From: Nephromyces sp. MM_2019
Taxonomy: Eukaryota > Apicomplexa > Aconoidasida > Nephromycida
Direction: 5' to 3'
Length of the DNA stretch: 35,000 nucleotides
Assembly (NCBI GenBank): GCA_015657535.1
Contig: JADHZB010000482.1
Location: forward strand, 1 to 35,000
Shown here: positions 1-14,100 of the stretch, in pieces
Layout of the letters: each line of letters opens with the position of its first letter
Numbering within the stretch: position 1 is the stretch's first letter
Notes under the pieces: model-generated
The model's database searches: none
The model's input: only the letters and a program-made list of their open reading frames with translations
What the model was told of the DNA's origin: nothing
Translations under genes and position numbers: made by a program

Positions 1-77
1 AAACACATACACAGACAGTATATATGGGTGCACACTTGATTCATAAATATCTTGAACACACATTTTTCTTTAATTAG

Positions 78-2864
78 AAAGAGCTTAGGGATTGTAAAAT
101 GAGTTTATCAAACAAAGAGTCCGAATTAGAAAATGAAAGACAAAATGCGTAAGGCTTATTTCCCAAACATATTTTTTCATAGGACATGAAAATTTACACA
201 CACACATGATATTGTGCTATTATTCGAATCACTTAATTCGCATGATATTGTTTCATTACCCAAATTCCTATACACGCACTTTATTAGTGTAATTTACAAG
301 CAAAACATAGTAGACTCGTCTCAAAGTGTGTGTAAACTTGATTTGTTTCCAATCAACTGACATATCATTTGTTTGTAAATTACAGCAAAATTGAACTAGA
401 AAATTTAAACAAACAAAAAGAAGAACAAATGTTTCAGTTCCAATTTATTATTGAACAAAATGAAAGAGAGCTAGAAGAAAAGTGTGTAAAAAAATTATTT
501 TACAATTTACACTATTTTCTAATCAATAAATCTACTCATCGTACATATCCACTCACTATCTAAATACACATGTTTATATTATAAAAATATACCTATATTA
601 TATACACACACCTTAAACATACACCATTGTACACACCACTTATACACACACCATATGCACACACGCAAACAATATATATAAATACATTTGTATGTATTAT
701 TATCAGAAACCAGATAGTTAGAGAAATGGAAAATGAAATTATTGTTCTAAATTCACAAATTGATGGTTATCTAATAACCCCAGAATATGAGTATGATTAT
801 CACAACACAAATACACACACACAGACCCATAAATACACACACACATAGAAATACCCACATATACGTTAACACGAATCAACACTTCTTGTTGATTTTTTTA
901 TTTTGTTTATTTTTGCAGACTAGAAGAACCAATTGATGATTACCAAGAAGTATATAAAGAGTTAAAAGCCAAAATACGGCTCTTATCAGCTCAAATTAAA
1001 CGGTAAGCTTAACATATTTTCAATAATATTTATTACACGCATTATCTACACGTTTTACAGCATGAGTATACACACTTAAAACACTAAGAAAATTATTAAG
1101 AAAATTTCATTTTAATACTTACACATTTTTGTTTTCTAACTATTAAATATAAAACCCTAAATTATCAAATTTTAGGAAAAATGATTTATTGGAGGAATCC
1201 AATAAAACTATTCTTAAATCTCATAGCAAAGACAATACCAAGTATAATAACATTTACATACAAAGTGCAAACACATTCACCCTATACTATACATACCCTT
1301 ATACTGAATATATACACACACATGATATACTCATATTCATTTTCTAGCAACTAGTAGTGTATTTACACTCAATTTATCTCTCATTCCTTACGTTAACATA
1401 TTATAGAGAATTACACACCCATTCAACCCCACCGGCACACCTATATCTACCTTCATGTCTATACACACAGACACCACTCACAAACATAAAATTATCCTTA
1501 CTCACACATATTTAATTTAATTAAACTATTTGAACAGATATTCTGATAGTGAGAAAGATAATCAAAGGTATGAAATCATTTTAAAGTGATATTTTTTAAC
1601 TTTAAAATTTACACACGTTTAGCTCCAAAAAGAAACTAGAAGAAACTGAGAAACTTTATTATGCGGCAAAATCAGAATGGTACACACGCTATTTATTAAA
1701 TTCAATATGTTTTCACTTTATACACACATGCTTTTACTTACACACATAACTATACCTATATAGACAACCATCACATTACTACCTACACACACACTTTTAA
1801 ATCAATGCACATACATTTCTATACACACATAAAACCAATAGCCTATACATATATGTACAATCAAATCTATACACGAACACACAATCATATTTTCACAATC
1901 ACAAACGACCTTATTGACACACACACACACAATAATCACTTTACAATTATATTTACAAAACCGTATATACACACACATGAACATCTACCTCTATTATCAA
2001 TATATAATCAGTGAATTACTACAAGATAAATATAATGAAAAAAATCAGCTATCTATCCAACAAGAGTAGTAAGTTTGGTTGATCTTATATTTAGCTACCT
2101 CACTATATTTGTGTTTAAAATTAGTATACATGGTTTTGTATGCAATCAATCGTGTGTATATACATATTTAATCAGTTTTTGGGTGAATTATTTGAATTTA
2201 TATAATATTGTAGCACTATTTCATCCCTAAAGGACAGCGTAGCCCTCTTAGAACTTAAATTGAAGTAGGTTAAACATTTACTCTACACATACAGTTTAAA
2301 GAGATACAATTGACTCATATTATATACACCATCCCAGCCACCAACTAATTCACCCACATATCCAACCCTTTCTCCCCACCCAACCCACATACATATTCCA
2401 TACACGAAAGCATCACAAATACGTTAGTCACACACACATACACTTCCTGAAATAACACGTATTTTTAAACTCAGAAAACAAGTAAACAACGAAAATAACT
2501 CAGTCAACGATGAAATAACAAAGAAAGATGGGACAATATGGGACCTGAGGAGTCAATTATTAGAGCAAGATCAATATACAAAGAATTTAGAAAGTGTAAT
2601 AATAACAAATTACGAATATACACACAAATAAATAGCTTTCTATTCACATATGAATAATCCCCATTTAATTTTTCTATATGCAATATAACAGCAAATAAGG
2701 CGGTTGAAAGATGTGGAAAGTATATGGGAAAAACAGAATGAAACTGAAAAATTAATCCATGCAGAGGCAAAATATTCAAAATTAGTTAAAGAGAATGAGC
2801 TCAAAAAACATGAAATATCTACTCTAAAATTACAAATTAGTGAACAAAAACTAGAGGTATACAA

Positions 2865-2910
<46 letters not shown>

Positions 2911-5900
2911 TTACATATATTTACCTAGGAATCATTTATAATAAAGAAATTGTGTTTACATGAACTTGTGCGAATCAAATAAATGTATATTAACGTGCGC
3001 ATATTCATTGTGTCCATGCTATATAGATTGAATATATACACACAATTCACCTTCATCTGTGGATGATTTTATATAATTCATATATACACACTATCCAAAT
3101 TTGTGTATGTTTTTATTTGTTAAATTTAAACGCAGATACAACGATATGAAAGTGAGAAACAAAATCTGAAACTAACATCGGTATAAAATAAATATATATA
3201 AGTTTTTGTGTGTGTGTGTATGTTTAATTGGGTGTGAGTATACTTCTTTGATTTGTATTTACCATTAATTATATTTTTTTTTTGAGTTTTGGAAACTACA
3301 CGGACATTAAATATTTATCCTGCATATCACACATCCATACAACCAACATGCACCCAAATATAATATTTACATGCAAACACAGTAACATATACCCTACCAC
3401 CTCACACATAATCACTTTTTTGTTTATATCAGTCTAACCTAACAAGGCCAATTTCACTAACCAGAAATATTATGGTACCCCTACGAACCGGTAAGAAGAA
3501 TAAATACACCTTAAAACAGTTTTTTAATTAATTTGATGAAAATTTTTTATCTATTTCAATACTTTTATAATTTTTGATAAAATTGTATGAAATCTCGGTG
3601 CAACTTTAATGAAATTTTGATACCTTATTAATGAAAATTTGGTGCATTTTTGATGAGCTTTTGGTGCAACTTGGTAAAACTTTTCAGAGGGACTGAATGA
3701 TAATGATCACACTAAAATTGAACTACAATTAAAGGATGCAGCCTTACAAAAATTGAGCATTAAAAATGAAGAATTAATTCAACAAATTGACACACTCTCA
3801 AAGGCCACACTTGTAAATGAAGACTCTATTCTCAAGGTATGTAGAATTTCATAATCAAACTGGTGTATATACTCTCTAATTTTTTTTTCGAAATTTGTCA
3901 ATTTTCTTTCGATAATGGATCAAGGGAATGTATCTATCTAAACGCCACTGAATTATTCGTGCGATTTTATTTGCCTATATAAATTGATTTATTTGTGTAT
4001 ATAAACCGACTGATGAATGTGTGCAAACGAATTAATGTGTGTGTTTAAACTAATTAGTGTTTATCATTATGTATCTACATATTAGGATGAGGAAATTAAT
4101 ATCTTACACCAACGTTTGACAATAGCCAATAGCAAGGCTGATGCCCTTGAGAAAGAAAAAGAAAAACTCGCGGTTACTTTATAACTAATTTACTCACTCT
4201 TTATATACTTACACACATGATATCAACCTGAATATTTATTAAGCTTAAATTATTTTTACACGCAATTTCTAACTAACATTTATACACACACACGCTCATT
4301 ATCAGGATGAGCTTAAAACAAATAAAGCTAACAATACTCTTCTACAAAAAGAAGCGGATTCTCTAAGAGAAAGCTACCTAGTAAGTGTTTGTATATTTTA
4401 AAGACCAAAACTTTAATTTGTATTACACACATCAATTCTTAGGCATCACAGAAATATTTTGGAGAGGTTTCCAAGCGATTCAAAGAAGAAAGCGATGCGT
4501 AAGTAAAGCCTAAACATTTAGAATTCATACACTAAAATACAAAAACAAGACAAATACATACACACGCAAACACAGCCTTAACATATTCACTCTTAAAAAA
4601 ACATATTTTTGACTTATTCATGCTCATAATATTAATATCTTCAATATAGCTATGCCGAGATGATTGGTACCTCGTTTAATGACATCGATCGCCTACAAGG
4701 GGAGCTTAACAAGGAAAGAAAAAAGTAATTACACGCATGTGTATATTTTTCCATACACACCAGTAAAACACATTGATCAATACACATTACACACCCAATT
4801 ATCACATCTTGATCAATACACATCACAATTACACACTATCTTCTCTTTAGGTCTATTCAATCGTTAGAATCATACAAGATGAGTGACATGAACCAGACAT
4901 CAAATTATAGTGACACACATTCTGACACTCTTACTCACCCCAATCAAACAGAGGCTAAAGATACACATAAACACAAAGTAGACACTCAGACCTTACCATA
5001 TGAAAAAAGTGTTATTTTTCACAAAAATGGACAATTCGGCCCAATTAAGAGCTACTCTTATCAAGAGCCAGAGACTCACTCGAATCATTCCTCCTCACAC
5101 ATACGCGCTAAAACACCCACTAACAAGCGCATTCCCACATCCATTCACAAGCGCTCCCACACACCCTCAAACCGCTCACTTTCTCAAGCACCCACACAGC
5201 ACTCAGAACCACCCATACAACCCACCCAAGCACCCATCCAGCACCCACAAGCACCTACCCAACACGCTCAAGCACCTACCCAATACACTCAAGCACCCAC
5301 ACAGCACCCACAAGCACTTACCCCACACACTCAAGCTCCCACACAGAGCCAACAAGCACTTACCCAACACGCTCAAGCACCCACCCCATTAAATCAAGCA
5401 CCTACACAACACACTCAAGTACCCACACAGCACCCTCAAGCAGCTGCACAATTCTTACAATCACCCATTCACCAAACTCAAGTACCCACACAATTCATAA
5501 AAGCACCCATGCACCAAACTCTAACACCCACACTATTTAATCAAGCACCTACACAACACACCCACACTCAGGAACCCACACAACCCACTCTACATGCACA
5601 CCCCAAATTAAATAAGCCTACTCTACAAGCCCAAATTATAACCCAAAGTCTCGCCCAAAATCCAACAAACTCAGCAACTAATCCCATCAGCCCTCACTTA
5701 CTTAAGTTACCCTTAAAATTGAAAGAGAGCAGCTACACACAAAAACATTATTACCCCCCGGGGTCTCAAGAACAAATAAAAACACTTAACTCACCTAAAC
5801 AGATGGAACACCCAAATGTTTCATTTTCTCGGTTACGTATGACACAAGGATATAGGTAGGGGAAGATCTAAAATTTGTGTATTTTATGTTTTCATGACAT

Positions 5901-6335
5901 GTTTGTATGATTTAGGATGTGTGTGTGCAACCAAAAGTGAGTTTGTGTCAACTAATATGTTATATGATATTAAATGGTTTATTTGAGTATGACTGAAAAT
6001 GTGCATCCAGTGAATGTTAATACTTTGCTTGTAAATAATTTTCATGTATTGAACTGTTATAGAGTGCATGTGTAACATTTAACTCTACATAGTTTGAATA
6101 TGCTTTTAGCGGGTGCTATATTATCAACTGTGTGTATTTAAGGTTGTATATCACTTCATTTATATGATTTTTTCAAGATCTTTATAAATTATATGTCTAA
6201 GAGCTACTTTTGAACTATAATAATCTAAATGTAGTTCAATGGTATATGTATATCAAATTGCACACAAAACTATTTAATTTCAGACCTATGAAGAAACCAA
6301 CCCTTAGCTACACACAATCTCCAAACCTCCAATAA
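78..6335 (+). CDS. Coiled-coil protein with C-terminal APTQHxQ repeats (5' end outside window)
   Basis: I do not recognise this gene. Exons read from GT..AG borders with consistent phase: 78-148, 386-481, 707-790, 919-1002, 1176-1241, 1538-1567, 1623-1679, 2012-2068, 2214-2264, 2475-2595, 2692-2856, 3136-3180, 3433-3490, 3688-3836, 4086-4172, 4306-4380, 4443-4498, 4650-4724, 4851-5855, and possibly 6284-6335. The exons up to 4724 encode Glu/Lys/Gln/Leu-rich heptad-like sequence (for example KIELENLNKQKEEQ), so a long coiled coil is expected. The last large exon turns to Ser/Thr/Pro/His/Gln-rich sequence with about 16 seven-residue repeats. If exon 4851 is read through, a TAG ends it at 5859 (811 residues visible). 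If the GTAGGG donor at 5856 is used, 17 residues follow to a TAA at 6333-6335 (827 residues visible). The donors at 482 (GTGTGT) and 4173 (GTTACT) are weak. A cytoskeletal or centrosomal role is possible but unproven. Confidence 0.8.
2871..2907. repeat. TA microsatellite in an intron
   Basis: Nearly pure alternating TA, directly downstream of the donor at 2857 in the coiled-coil gene. Similar TA runs lie at about 11157-11187, 13321-13342, 18113-18131, 20977-20991, 29200-29222, 29621-29641, 29749-29771, 33754-33768, 33854-33873 and 33963-33985, always outside exons. Confidence 0.9.
5188..5571 (+). repeat. 21-nt repeats coding APTQHxQ heptapeptides
   Basis: In-frame degenerate array inside the last large exon of the coiled-coil gene. 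The consensus unit is Ala-Pro-Thr-Gln-His-x-Gln with about 16 units; the third and sixth positions vary and later copies decay (VPTQFIK, APMHQTL). At the DNA level the unit is C/A-rich, like the surrounding non-coding CA tracts. It is probably a disordered, polar segment. Confidence 0.85.
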
Positions 6336-7423
6336 AAACTATATACTCGAGTGACACTATTGAAAGACCTCCCTTTTAAAAGCCTTTTTTCTGTACAATT
6401 TAGACCCTAAACTTTCATTTTTCTGTACAATTTAGACCCTAAACTTTCATTTTTCATAATTTCACCCATAATTGTTATATTTTTATGTATATACACAGCA
6501 TTTTTTTTTAGCCCCATTCATCGCAACATTGGATTATAATTTGTTACAACTCGCACTCATACAGATTATATATACATGAACATACACAATTAAAATTCTA
6601 TAAATCCCACTTATAACTTTTGATCTAAATAATTTACACTATATAAATGACTAGTATGGTTTCCAGCGTGTGTGTGACTTATAGGTATAGACTAGGCACA
6701 TGTGATAAATTTGAATATTCTAGTATGTGTGAGATTTATTCACTTAGTAGAACTTGTGTGAAATTTACCTCCATAGCCTGGCTATTCTGTACATTTCATC
6801 TAGTGAATTTACTCTGAATATATTAACTACACAGTTTAGCTTGTTTATACGTGATAACACTAGACGTCTTTATATATATTATATTTTCTGTATATAATTA
6901 TAAAATATGTAGTTATAACTTATTTGATTAAAAGATAATGTTTATATGTAAAAAAGCTGTCTTTGTATATAATCAAATCTATATAAATATTATTTATAGG
7001 AAAAAGTATGACATATAAGCTATTTTAGAATTGAATACAAACTTGCATATATATCTGTAATTTTATATATTCCTGTGTGGGAATATCATATTCTACAAAA
7101 CTCAATTACACAAACATTTACATATTAGTCCAATACAATTTTGAAGCCAGCACCAAACAATTCACATGCAAACACACACATTCCATAAATTATTTATACA
7201 GCTTTGAAGTCAGTATAGTGTTCAAAACAATTTACATGAACATATTCAATTTTTAGATAATGTTCAAAACACTCTTTTAAATTCTGTACTAATCTATTCA
7301 CATATACTTATATGCGTTTAGCAAATAATTCTTAGCACAGTTTTGAAGCTATATGTAGAGCTAACCAAATCTTTTGTGTAGTATAAACTATTTATGATTA
7401 TATAAATATAGCTACAAAAGAAA
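6336..7423. other. Intergenic region, no gene seen
   Basis: AT-rich spacer between the coiled-coil gene and DRC7. It holds a two-copy 32-bp direct repeat (6391-6454) and, at about 7140-7350, loosely repeated TTTGAAGC.. and CAA..AATTTACATG words. No open frame with splice support was found. It should contain the DRC7 promoter, but no recognisable element stands out. Confidence 0.6.
6391..6454. repeat. Two-copy 32-bp tandem repeat
   Basis: The unit starting CTGTACAATTTAGACCCTAA occurs at 6391 and again at 6423, essentially identical. It lies just 3' of the possible terminal exon of the coiled-coil gene, so it may fall in its 3' UTR. Confidence 0.9.
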
Positions 7424-10400
7424 ATGAATTCAATGAAATTAGACCCATTTTCACAGGTAGATTACTTGTATCTTTATATTTGTGTTTATTTTTCAAACGC
7501 AAATTGAACTGTTTCAATGCTGAAACATTTAAGTAGACCTAGAGTTATACAACTCTTAAGATGCCTTGTTAAATCTAATAAATCTTACCTATTGTTGTGT
7601 ATTCACAAATTAATCAAATTTCAGTGCTAAGAAAAACACTTAAATTGTTTACATGTGTGCCTGTACACACAACATATTACTGTAGTTCTTTCTTTATAAA
7701 CAGACACTCATAATTGGTGTGTCAGAGTGCAATTTTTGTTTTATGTGTGAGTGTAAATTTTTTGCTACAAAAAATAAATACATAAATAAAAGAAGGGTAA
7801 ATGTGTGTATATATGAAATTCTTTTCATAGCTCAATAGCATTAACATCACCAGCCAAGTTCATTACAAATCAAGCACAAATTTCGATGATTTTGTTATAA
7901 ATAAGGCTAATGAATTCTGTGATTGGGTAAGTTTTCTAAGACTCAACTGGGTTTATGATTATACTTGTTTATAAAAAACTCTTAAATAGGATGTTTTAAG
8001 ATATATTTAAATTTATCAAAAACATTTCTCATTTTGTATGAACTTTTGATCTAGATGAAAAGTGAATATAAAACACAGTATAATTATCTACACACACTCA
8101 ACGAATTTGGTGTCCCTAAACTCATTTTTACCTTTATAACAGCCAGCCCCGTGCCCGATTGGTAAACTGATAAAACTTGATTAGACTTACACAGAAACAT
8201 ATTTTTAATAAGCTCGATCTAACAAAAATTAACAAACATACACATAGGCACACGCTCTGGAATGCTATGATTTAACACAAACTAACATACAAACATACAA
8301 TAAAAATACTCACTATACTATCGAAAACTCGAATCAGATTTCTAGATGTTTTGTTGTTTAAAAGAAATTGAGTTTTAGTCGATATTTTTTGTGTAGGAGA
8401 ATTTATGATTTACAGATGTGTATAAAATTTTTGACTTCTGAAGTTACACATAGCTACTGTGAATTCCCAAAATCAATTAATTGCCCAGTAACGACGTTTA
8501 ACAAATCGGTACACACAATTCTATATTTTAATTTATGTCTTAACACACAGAATAGCACTCAACTATTCGTGTATTTTGTCTGTGTATTGTCTGTGTATCA
8601 TATATTTTTTGTCTATTGTGCACATTGTATGTGCATTGTATGAGCACTGTGCTTGTATTGTGTCTGTATTGTGTGTGCACTTTGTATGTTCATTAGTTTT
8701 GTAACATCTACTTTTTTTGTGTATGGATGAGACATTTAACTTACAAGTTTGTGTCATGTGTTTAGCGTGGAAATGATGTTGAAATTTGTAATATGATAGC
8801 ATCAATAACAATTGGTATTGGATATGATGCGTATTGTGTCCTTGGAAGATTGCACACAAAATTGAACTCTCAAAATGAAGAAACTAATGTAATAACTTTC
8901 ATCAATTGTTCCATTCAAAATAAAAAAGATCATTGTAGTGTCTATATGCCTATGTCTAGCATAGTTTGCTGATGTTTATAATGTGTACATCAGAGCACTC
9001 GATTTTTTAACTTATAGCTCATTGTACAGTTTCTATATGCATGTAGTGTAACTTGAGAATTGGCGTGTTGTTTAAATATAAACACTCTCATTAATAGATT
9101 ATTACAGGTTGTGTTTATGTATATTTATTACATTTTGAAAAATATCATGGTATACTAATACAAGAGTTTGTAAGATTTTTGAGAATATTTTGCTATTTCA
9201 GGATAAATTGAAATATCTTGTTTTAATTTTAAAACACAAAAAAACAAATTCAAAGGAGAAAGAAATAAGTTATTGGATTGACCCCGTTAGTGGTAATTCT
9301 GAATTAATTTTAACATGTTTAATCTATTCAATTTTAGGGTGTGTAAACTAATAACCCGTTAGTGTGATTAATAAATAAGTAATAACACGCAAAACCCAAT
9401 TAAACTTATTTAAGCTAAATATACAAAACTTCAAATACTTTTAATGACCATAAAATAGTAAAATATTAATATAAATTATTTAAACATGTGAATGATGAAC
9501 TAGGAAAATTCTACAACGAATCTGAGAGACCTTTCTCTGAAATTTTTCACTTTTGGAATGATCAGAATTATTGGGTAATTAAGAAAATCACTTCACACAT
9601 CAAATAAATAATTGATTGTAAACACAACCCTAAGCACACCTACATGTATATATCATGTATGAACACGTACAATGCAAATATCCATGGCATACTCAAGCAC
9701 AAATAACATACGTCATACTGATAAACACTCACGCTCACCGATATATTTTACTCAAGGTGCTGAAGGATCCGAGGTCGCTTGAATTACTTGACCCTACAAA
9801 ATTAGTTTGTTTTATATCGTTTTTCAAATCAAAAGTGAATGTGAGAGCGGTTAATAAAGCCTATATGTTTACTTTTTACTACAACAATTACATAATTTCA
9901 CACTCATGACCCACACGTAATATGCTCAAATCGAATCATAAGTAGTAATATACATTATATTCATATCCGTTTTATAAACAAACACAAATATACACGCCAT
10001 ATTTATTCAAATACACTCAAAATATATTCCAATTCACTTTTACAACCAAATAATAACATATAAAACTTGATTAAGACATAATTGAAGAAAAATCACATAT
10101 ATGTCTTAAAATCTGACAGTTTGATTTAATACAAGACAATTTTGGTAGTCGGTTTACACCTTGGTCACCACAAATATATATTAATAAGGATAAAATCACA
10201 CACTATCAAGAAAAATGTGAGTACGTGTGTGTAGACATGGTCAAATTTACAAGTCAATTGATATTATATAAGTTTGGGATAAAAACTAATTAAAAGAAAT
10301 CTAAGGAATTTATAAAATTATAATATATAGATGAAAGTTATAAAGTTATCAAAGGAAAGGAAAATATTGAAGAGGTAATTTAATAGTTTGATATTGTGGA

Positions 10401-11156
10401 TTTAAAAGAAAATTTGCTTGAGGAACAAAGTGTGAATTCTTACACATATAAGAATAATTTAACCCTATGTGTCAACAATCTTTGTAGTTTATGTGATCCA
10501 TTTTGAGTGTATATCAAAACTCAACGGAAATGGAACTAGAAATTTATGTTAATTCAATGTATATTTGTGTGGTTGTGTATAAATAAAAAATTATAACCTA
10601 TTAACTCATTTAATGTAAAACAATACAAGTCACAATTCACGTCTTATGTGACCATTTATGTGCGTAAAAAATTAAATATATATGATAATAATTTTAGAGA
10701 CATAACAAAAATAGTAAAATGAGAAAAATAACTCACGTTTTCATTTTTTCAGAAGTATACTGGCCCCTTGCTAGGGATAGCCAAGCAAAGAAATTTTGCT
10801 GATGATATGGCTATAAAAATAAAATATTTTGAAAATAGAAAGTATGTGTTTTAATATATATATATATAAAAACACTTATACATATATTTTTATGTACCCA
10901 GCTTATGTATGCTTGTGTATAGCTAGTTTATATTTATAGCTCCTTTTCTAAAATTTTCATGTATACAGTGATATGCATGTATTTATTTGTGTATTAGTGT
11001 GCGTAATTAATTAAAAAAGCCTCATATTAAACATAATTATTTATTCAGTGATTTGCTAATTCAAACAGAATATATCGAAGATTCTGATATTTATGTTAAT
11101 TATTTTGATTACGGAAGGAAAGATTTTCTAACATACTTTGCAAATGTATGTATTTA

Positions 11157-11188
<32 letters not shown>

Positions 11189-14100
11189 GATTCCTTTAGC
11201 ATTATATTCAATTTGTAGTTGCATAATATTTAGCATGAAAATATATAATTTTTCGTATGTAAATGTCTTAATTTGGTGTGTATTTCTTTAGTACCCAATG
11301 AATTTGATTGTGTAAAGTGATATAATATGTAGGAGTATACATTGTTTTGACTACATAGTTAGAAGATCAGATAATATTCAAGTTCTCGAATCATCGGTAC
11401 ACTATCATATAGTTAAACAATTTTAGACAAAAGCAATTATTTTCGATAAACTTACACATTCTATAGGCTTGATGGTATAATAGAACATCAAGAGGTAACT
11501 AAATCATTAAGCATACACATTTGTCAGGCTTTGGTACTTTTCTAAAACAAACAAATAAACTCGCACATGTGTAATATATTGGATATCCATGAAAATTTGT
11601 TACATATTGTTAAATTATGACTTATAATTTATTTACGATTTTGTTTTTTTCTTGTTTTCAAAAACAGTTTAAAAATAAAAATTTTATACAAACTTACAAA
11701 GGAAGAAATGATGGGTATATATCAACCTATATGTATATCCACATTAACTTGGGCCTACAAATACATATACATTCAAGTTTAAATCCATATGAACATTCAT
11801 TAAGATATAAGCATATAAGTAAATGCATATTATTTCTATATACATAAAAACACTAAATTTATACAAATACACACACACATATACACACCTCTACTCCCAC
11901 ATCACACATATACAAATAAATGAATTGTGTGTTTACAAAATTAGCCTTATAAAACAAGTTGTTAAGATAGATCAAAACATCAACAAAGTAAATTAATTTT
12001 TATATGACTTTCCATAAAAAGCTAATTATTTACTGAAACTATGCTTGTAAAAATATTAAATAAAAGAGTTCAATTACAAAAACATACTCGAATGGAGATA
12101 GCTTCAAATGGGTAACGTATTTATTTAATTTTGATTTATTTTATAATCAATTAAAAACTTTTAAAAGATTGAAAATTATATTTTTCGAAAGATACACCCA
12201 AAATTAGATGAAATTGAAAAAGTAAAATTTGTACGAAATGGCAATGATAAAAACATAAAACTTTTTTTTAAAAATCACTCTGGAGGGTTCCTTGAGCCCA
12301 CTTCTCATTACAAACTGGTATGTAAATGTACGTGCTTGTGTGTATGTTTATGAAAATGGGTATAATTTGTGTTTGAAAATTGCCTGCGTTTGTGTGTGTG
12401 TGAACAAGATTTGTTTGAACCTAAGGTTATGTGTGTGATTTTTGCGTTTCCTGCTTCTATATATGGTTTTCAGTGTGTATGCCTATGTAACTCTAGGCAT
12501 TTGTGTATGTGTTTTTTTAGTGTGTTTGTGCTGCTTTTTTTATATGTGTTAGTAACTGGCTAAATAAATTATGCAAAAGCTTAGTATGTATACATTAAAC
12601 TAATTATAAACTTGACAAAACACTTAAGGTTAACTCAAGACTTGAGTGGGATGGTAATTTGACACAATCCAAACAAAAGCCAGTAAACCATGAACTAAAT
12701 AATGAACAGGTTTTACACAATATATATACACATATATATTATAAATCTGTAAAAAATTAATTAATAATATGTTTAAAATAAGCTCGAATTAAGTGCGAAA
12801 ATCAAACGTGTAAAAACAATTTGAAAATTAACAGAATTTAGTGTGTATGAAAAGTTAGGATATTAAACAGACTTAGATATGTAAAAAAAAAATAAAACGA
12901 AAGAATCAATTGTGTAAAACTGTGAACCATAAGCCATACAGATTTAGGCATAGCAAGCTCACGAAAATTATTCAGAAAATAACAGAATTAATGCGTAAGA
13001 AAAATGGATTGGTTCAATTATATGTATATTTAAATTTATCAGCTACTTTCACTATTATTGTCTGAAGAAACATCGTTTTGGGAATGGAAGGAACTGTTTT
13101 ACAAGACAATTCAACTGTTACACGATGTAGCCAAATATAAATATTCACACACACACACAAACATTTAAATGTATATTAATATTTCAAGTATTTTCTCATA
13201 AACACATACACCTTATTTGATGTAGTTTGTGAGAATTGTTACACATACACAGTAATATCAACAGGCGTACTTTCTGTCATATTTTACACATACACATACT
13301 TATATTTCTAGTGCTTCACACATATATATATATATATATATGTATAAATTTATAATTTTACAAATATTACACATTCACGCATATACAAAATATTTAGGAA
13401 TTAAAAATCCCCAAAGATCAGGAATTAATAAAGTTAGACTTTAAAACAAACCCAAAGAAAAATTCAAATATATTTCAAAATCTTGAAAAAGTTAGGAGTT
13501 CTTATTGAAAATTAGATTTACCATCAAATTTGTTTATTTTGTTAAATTATATTACTTTTCAAAGAAAAATTCAGTTCCAATTGTTGATGAGGCCAAAGAT
13601 AATTGGAAACGTTTGTTTGAGGTGTGGGTTCATTGTTTTGTTATATGTATATAATTATGCCAATGTGTGTTATAAATACACGTTAATTAATCAAATGTGT
13701 TTGCTTTTTTGATGTATATAAGTATGTGATATCTACAATTCATATTTATGTAAGATAAGCTAACCTTAACGTGTAAATATATGAACACGTTTTCATAATT
13801 ATTTTAATGGGTGTTGGTTACTCAAATTTTGAAGGGAAACTTCATAAAGAGAATTAAAGAATTCGTAAATGGTATATTTAACAATAGCATATTTCATTTA
13901 TTTCAATTTTAGACAAGCACATGATTATATATATACTCATGTTCCTAACAAAAAATTCACACTCAGCCCACACACACATATGCCCATAAAAACACACTAA
14001 CATGCACAACACACAAACATATAGATAAACTTTGCACTAATGTTTAAATAATATTTAGTAGAAAATCAAGGACAGTTAACACTTGAAAGTCAATGTCGGA

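Noticed and set aside
5000..5392. A 130-residue frame inside the APTQHxQ exon.
   Set aside because: It is an alternate frame of the repeat array; the spliced frame continues the coiled-coil protein.
11292..11332. A 20-nt DRC7 micro-exon (11292-11311) followed by a 21-nt intron.
   Set aside because: It reads in phase but the downstream frame then fails to join exon 11467. Splicing straight from 11145 to 11359 keeps phase and gives the RLDGIIEH motif expected in DRC7.
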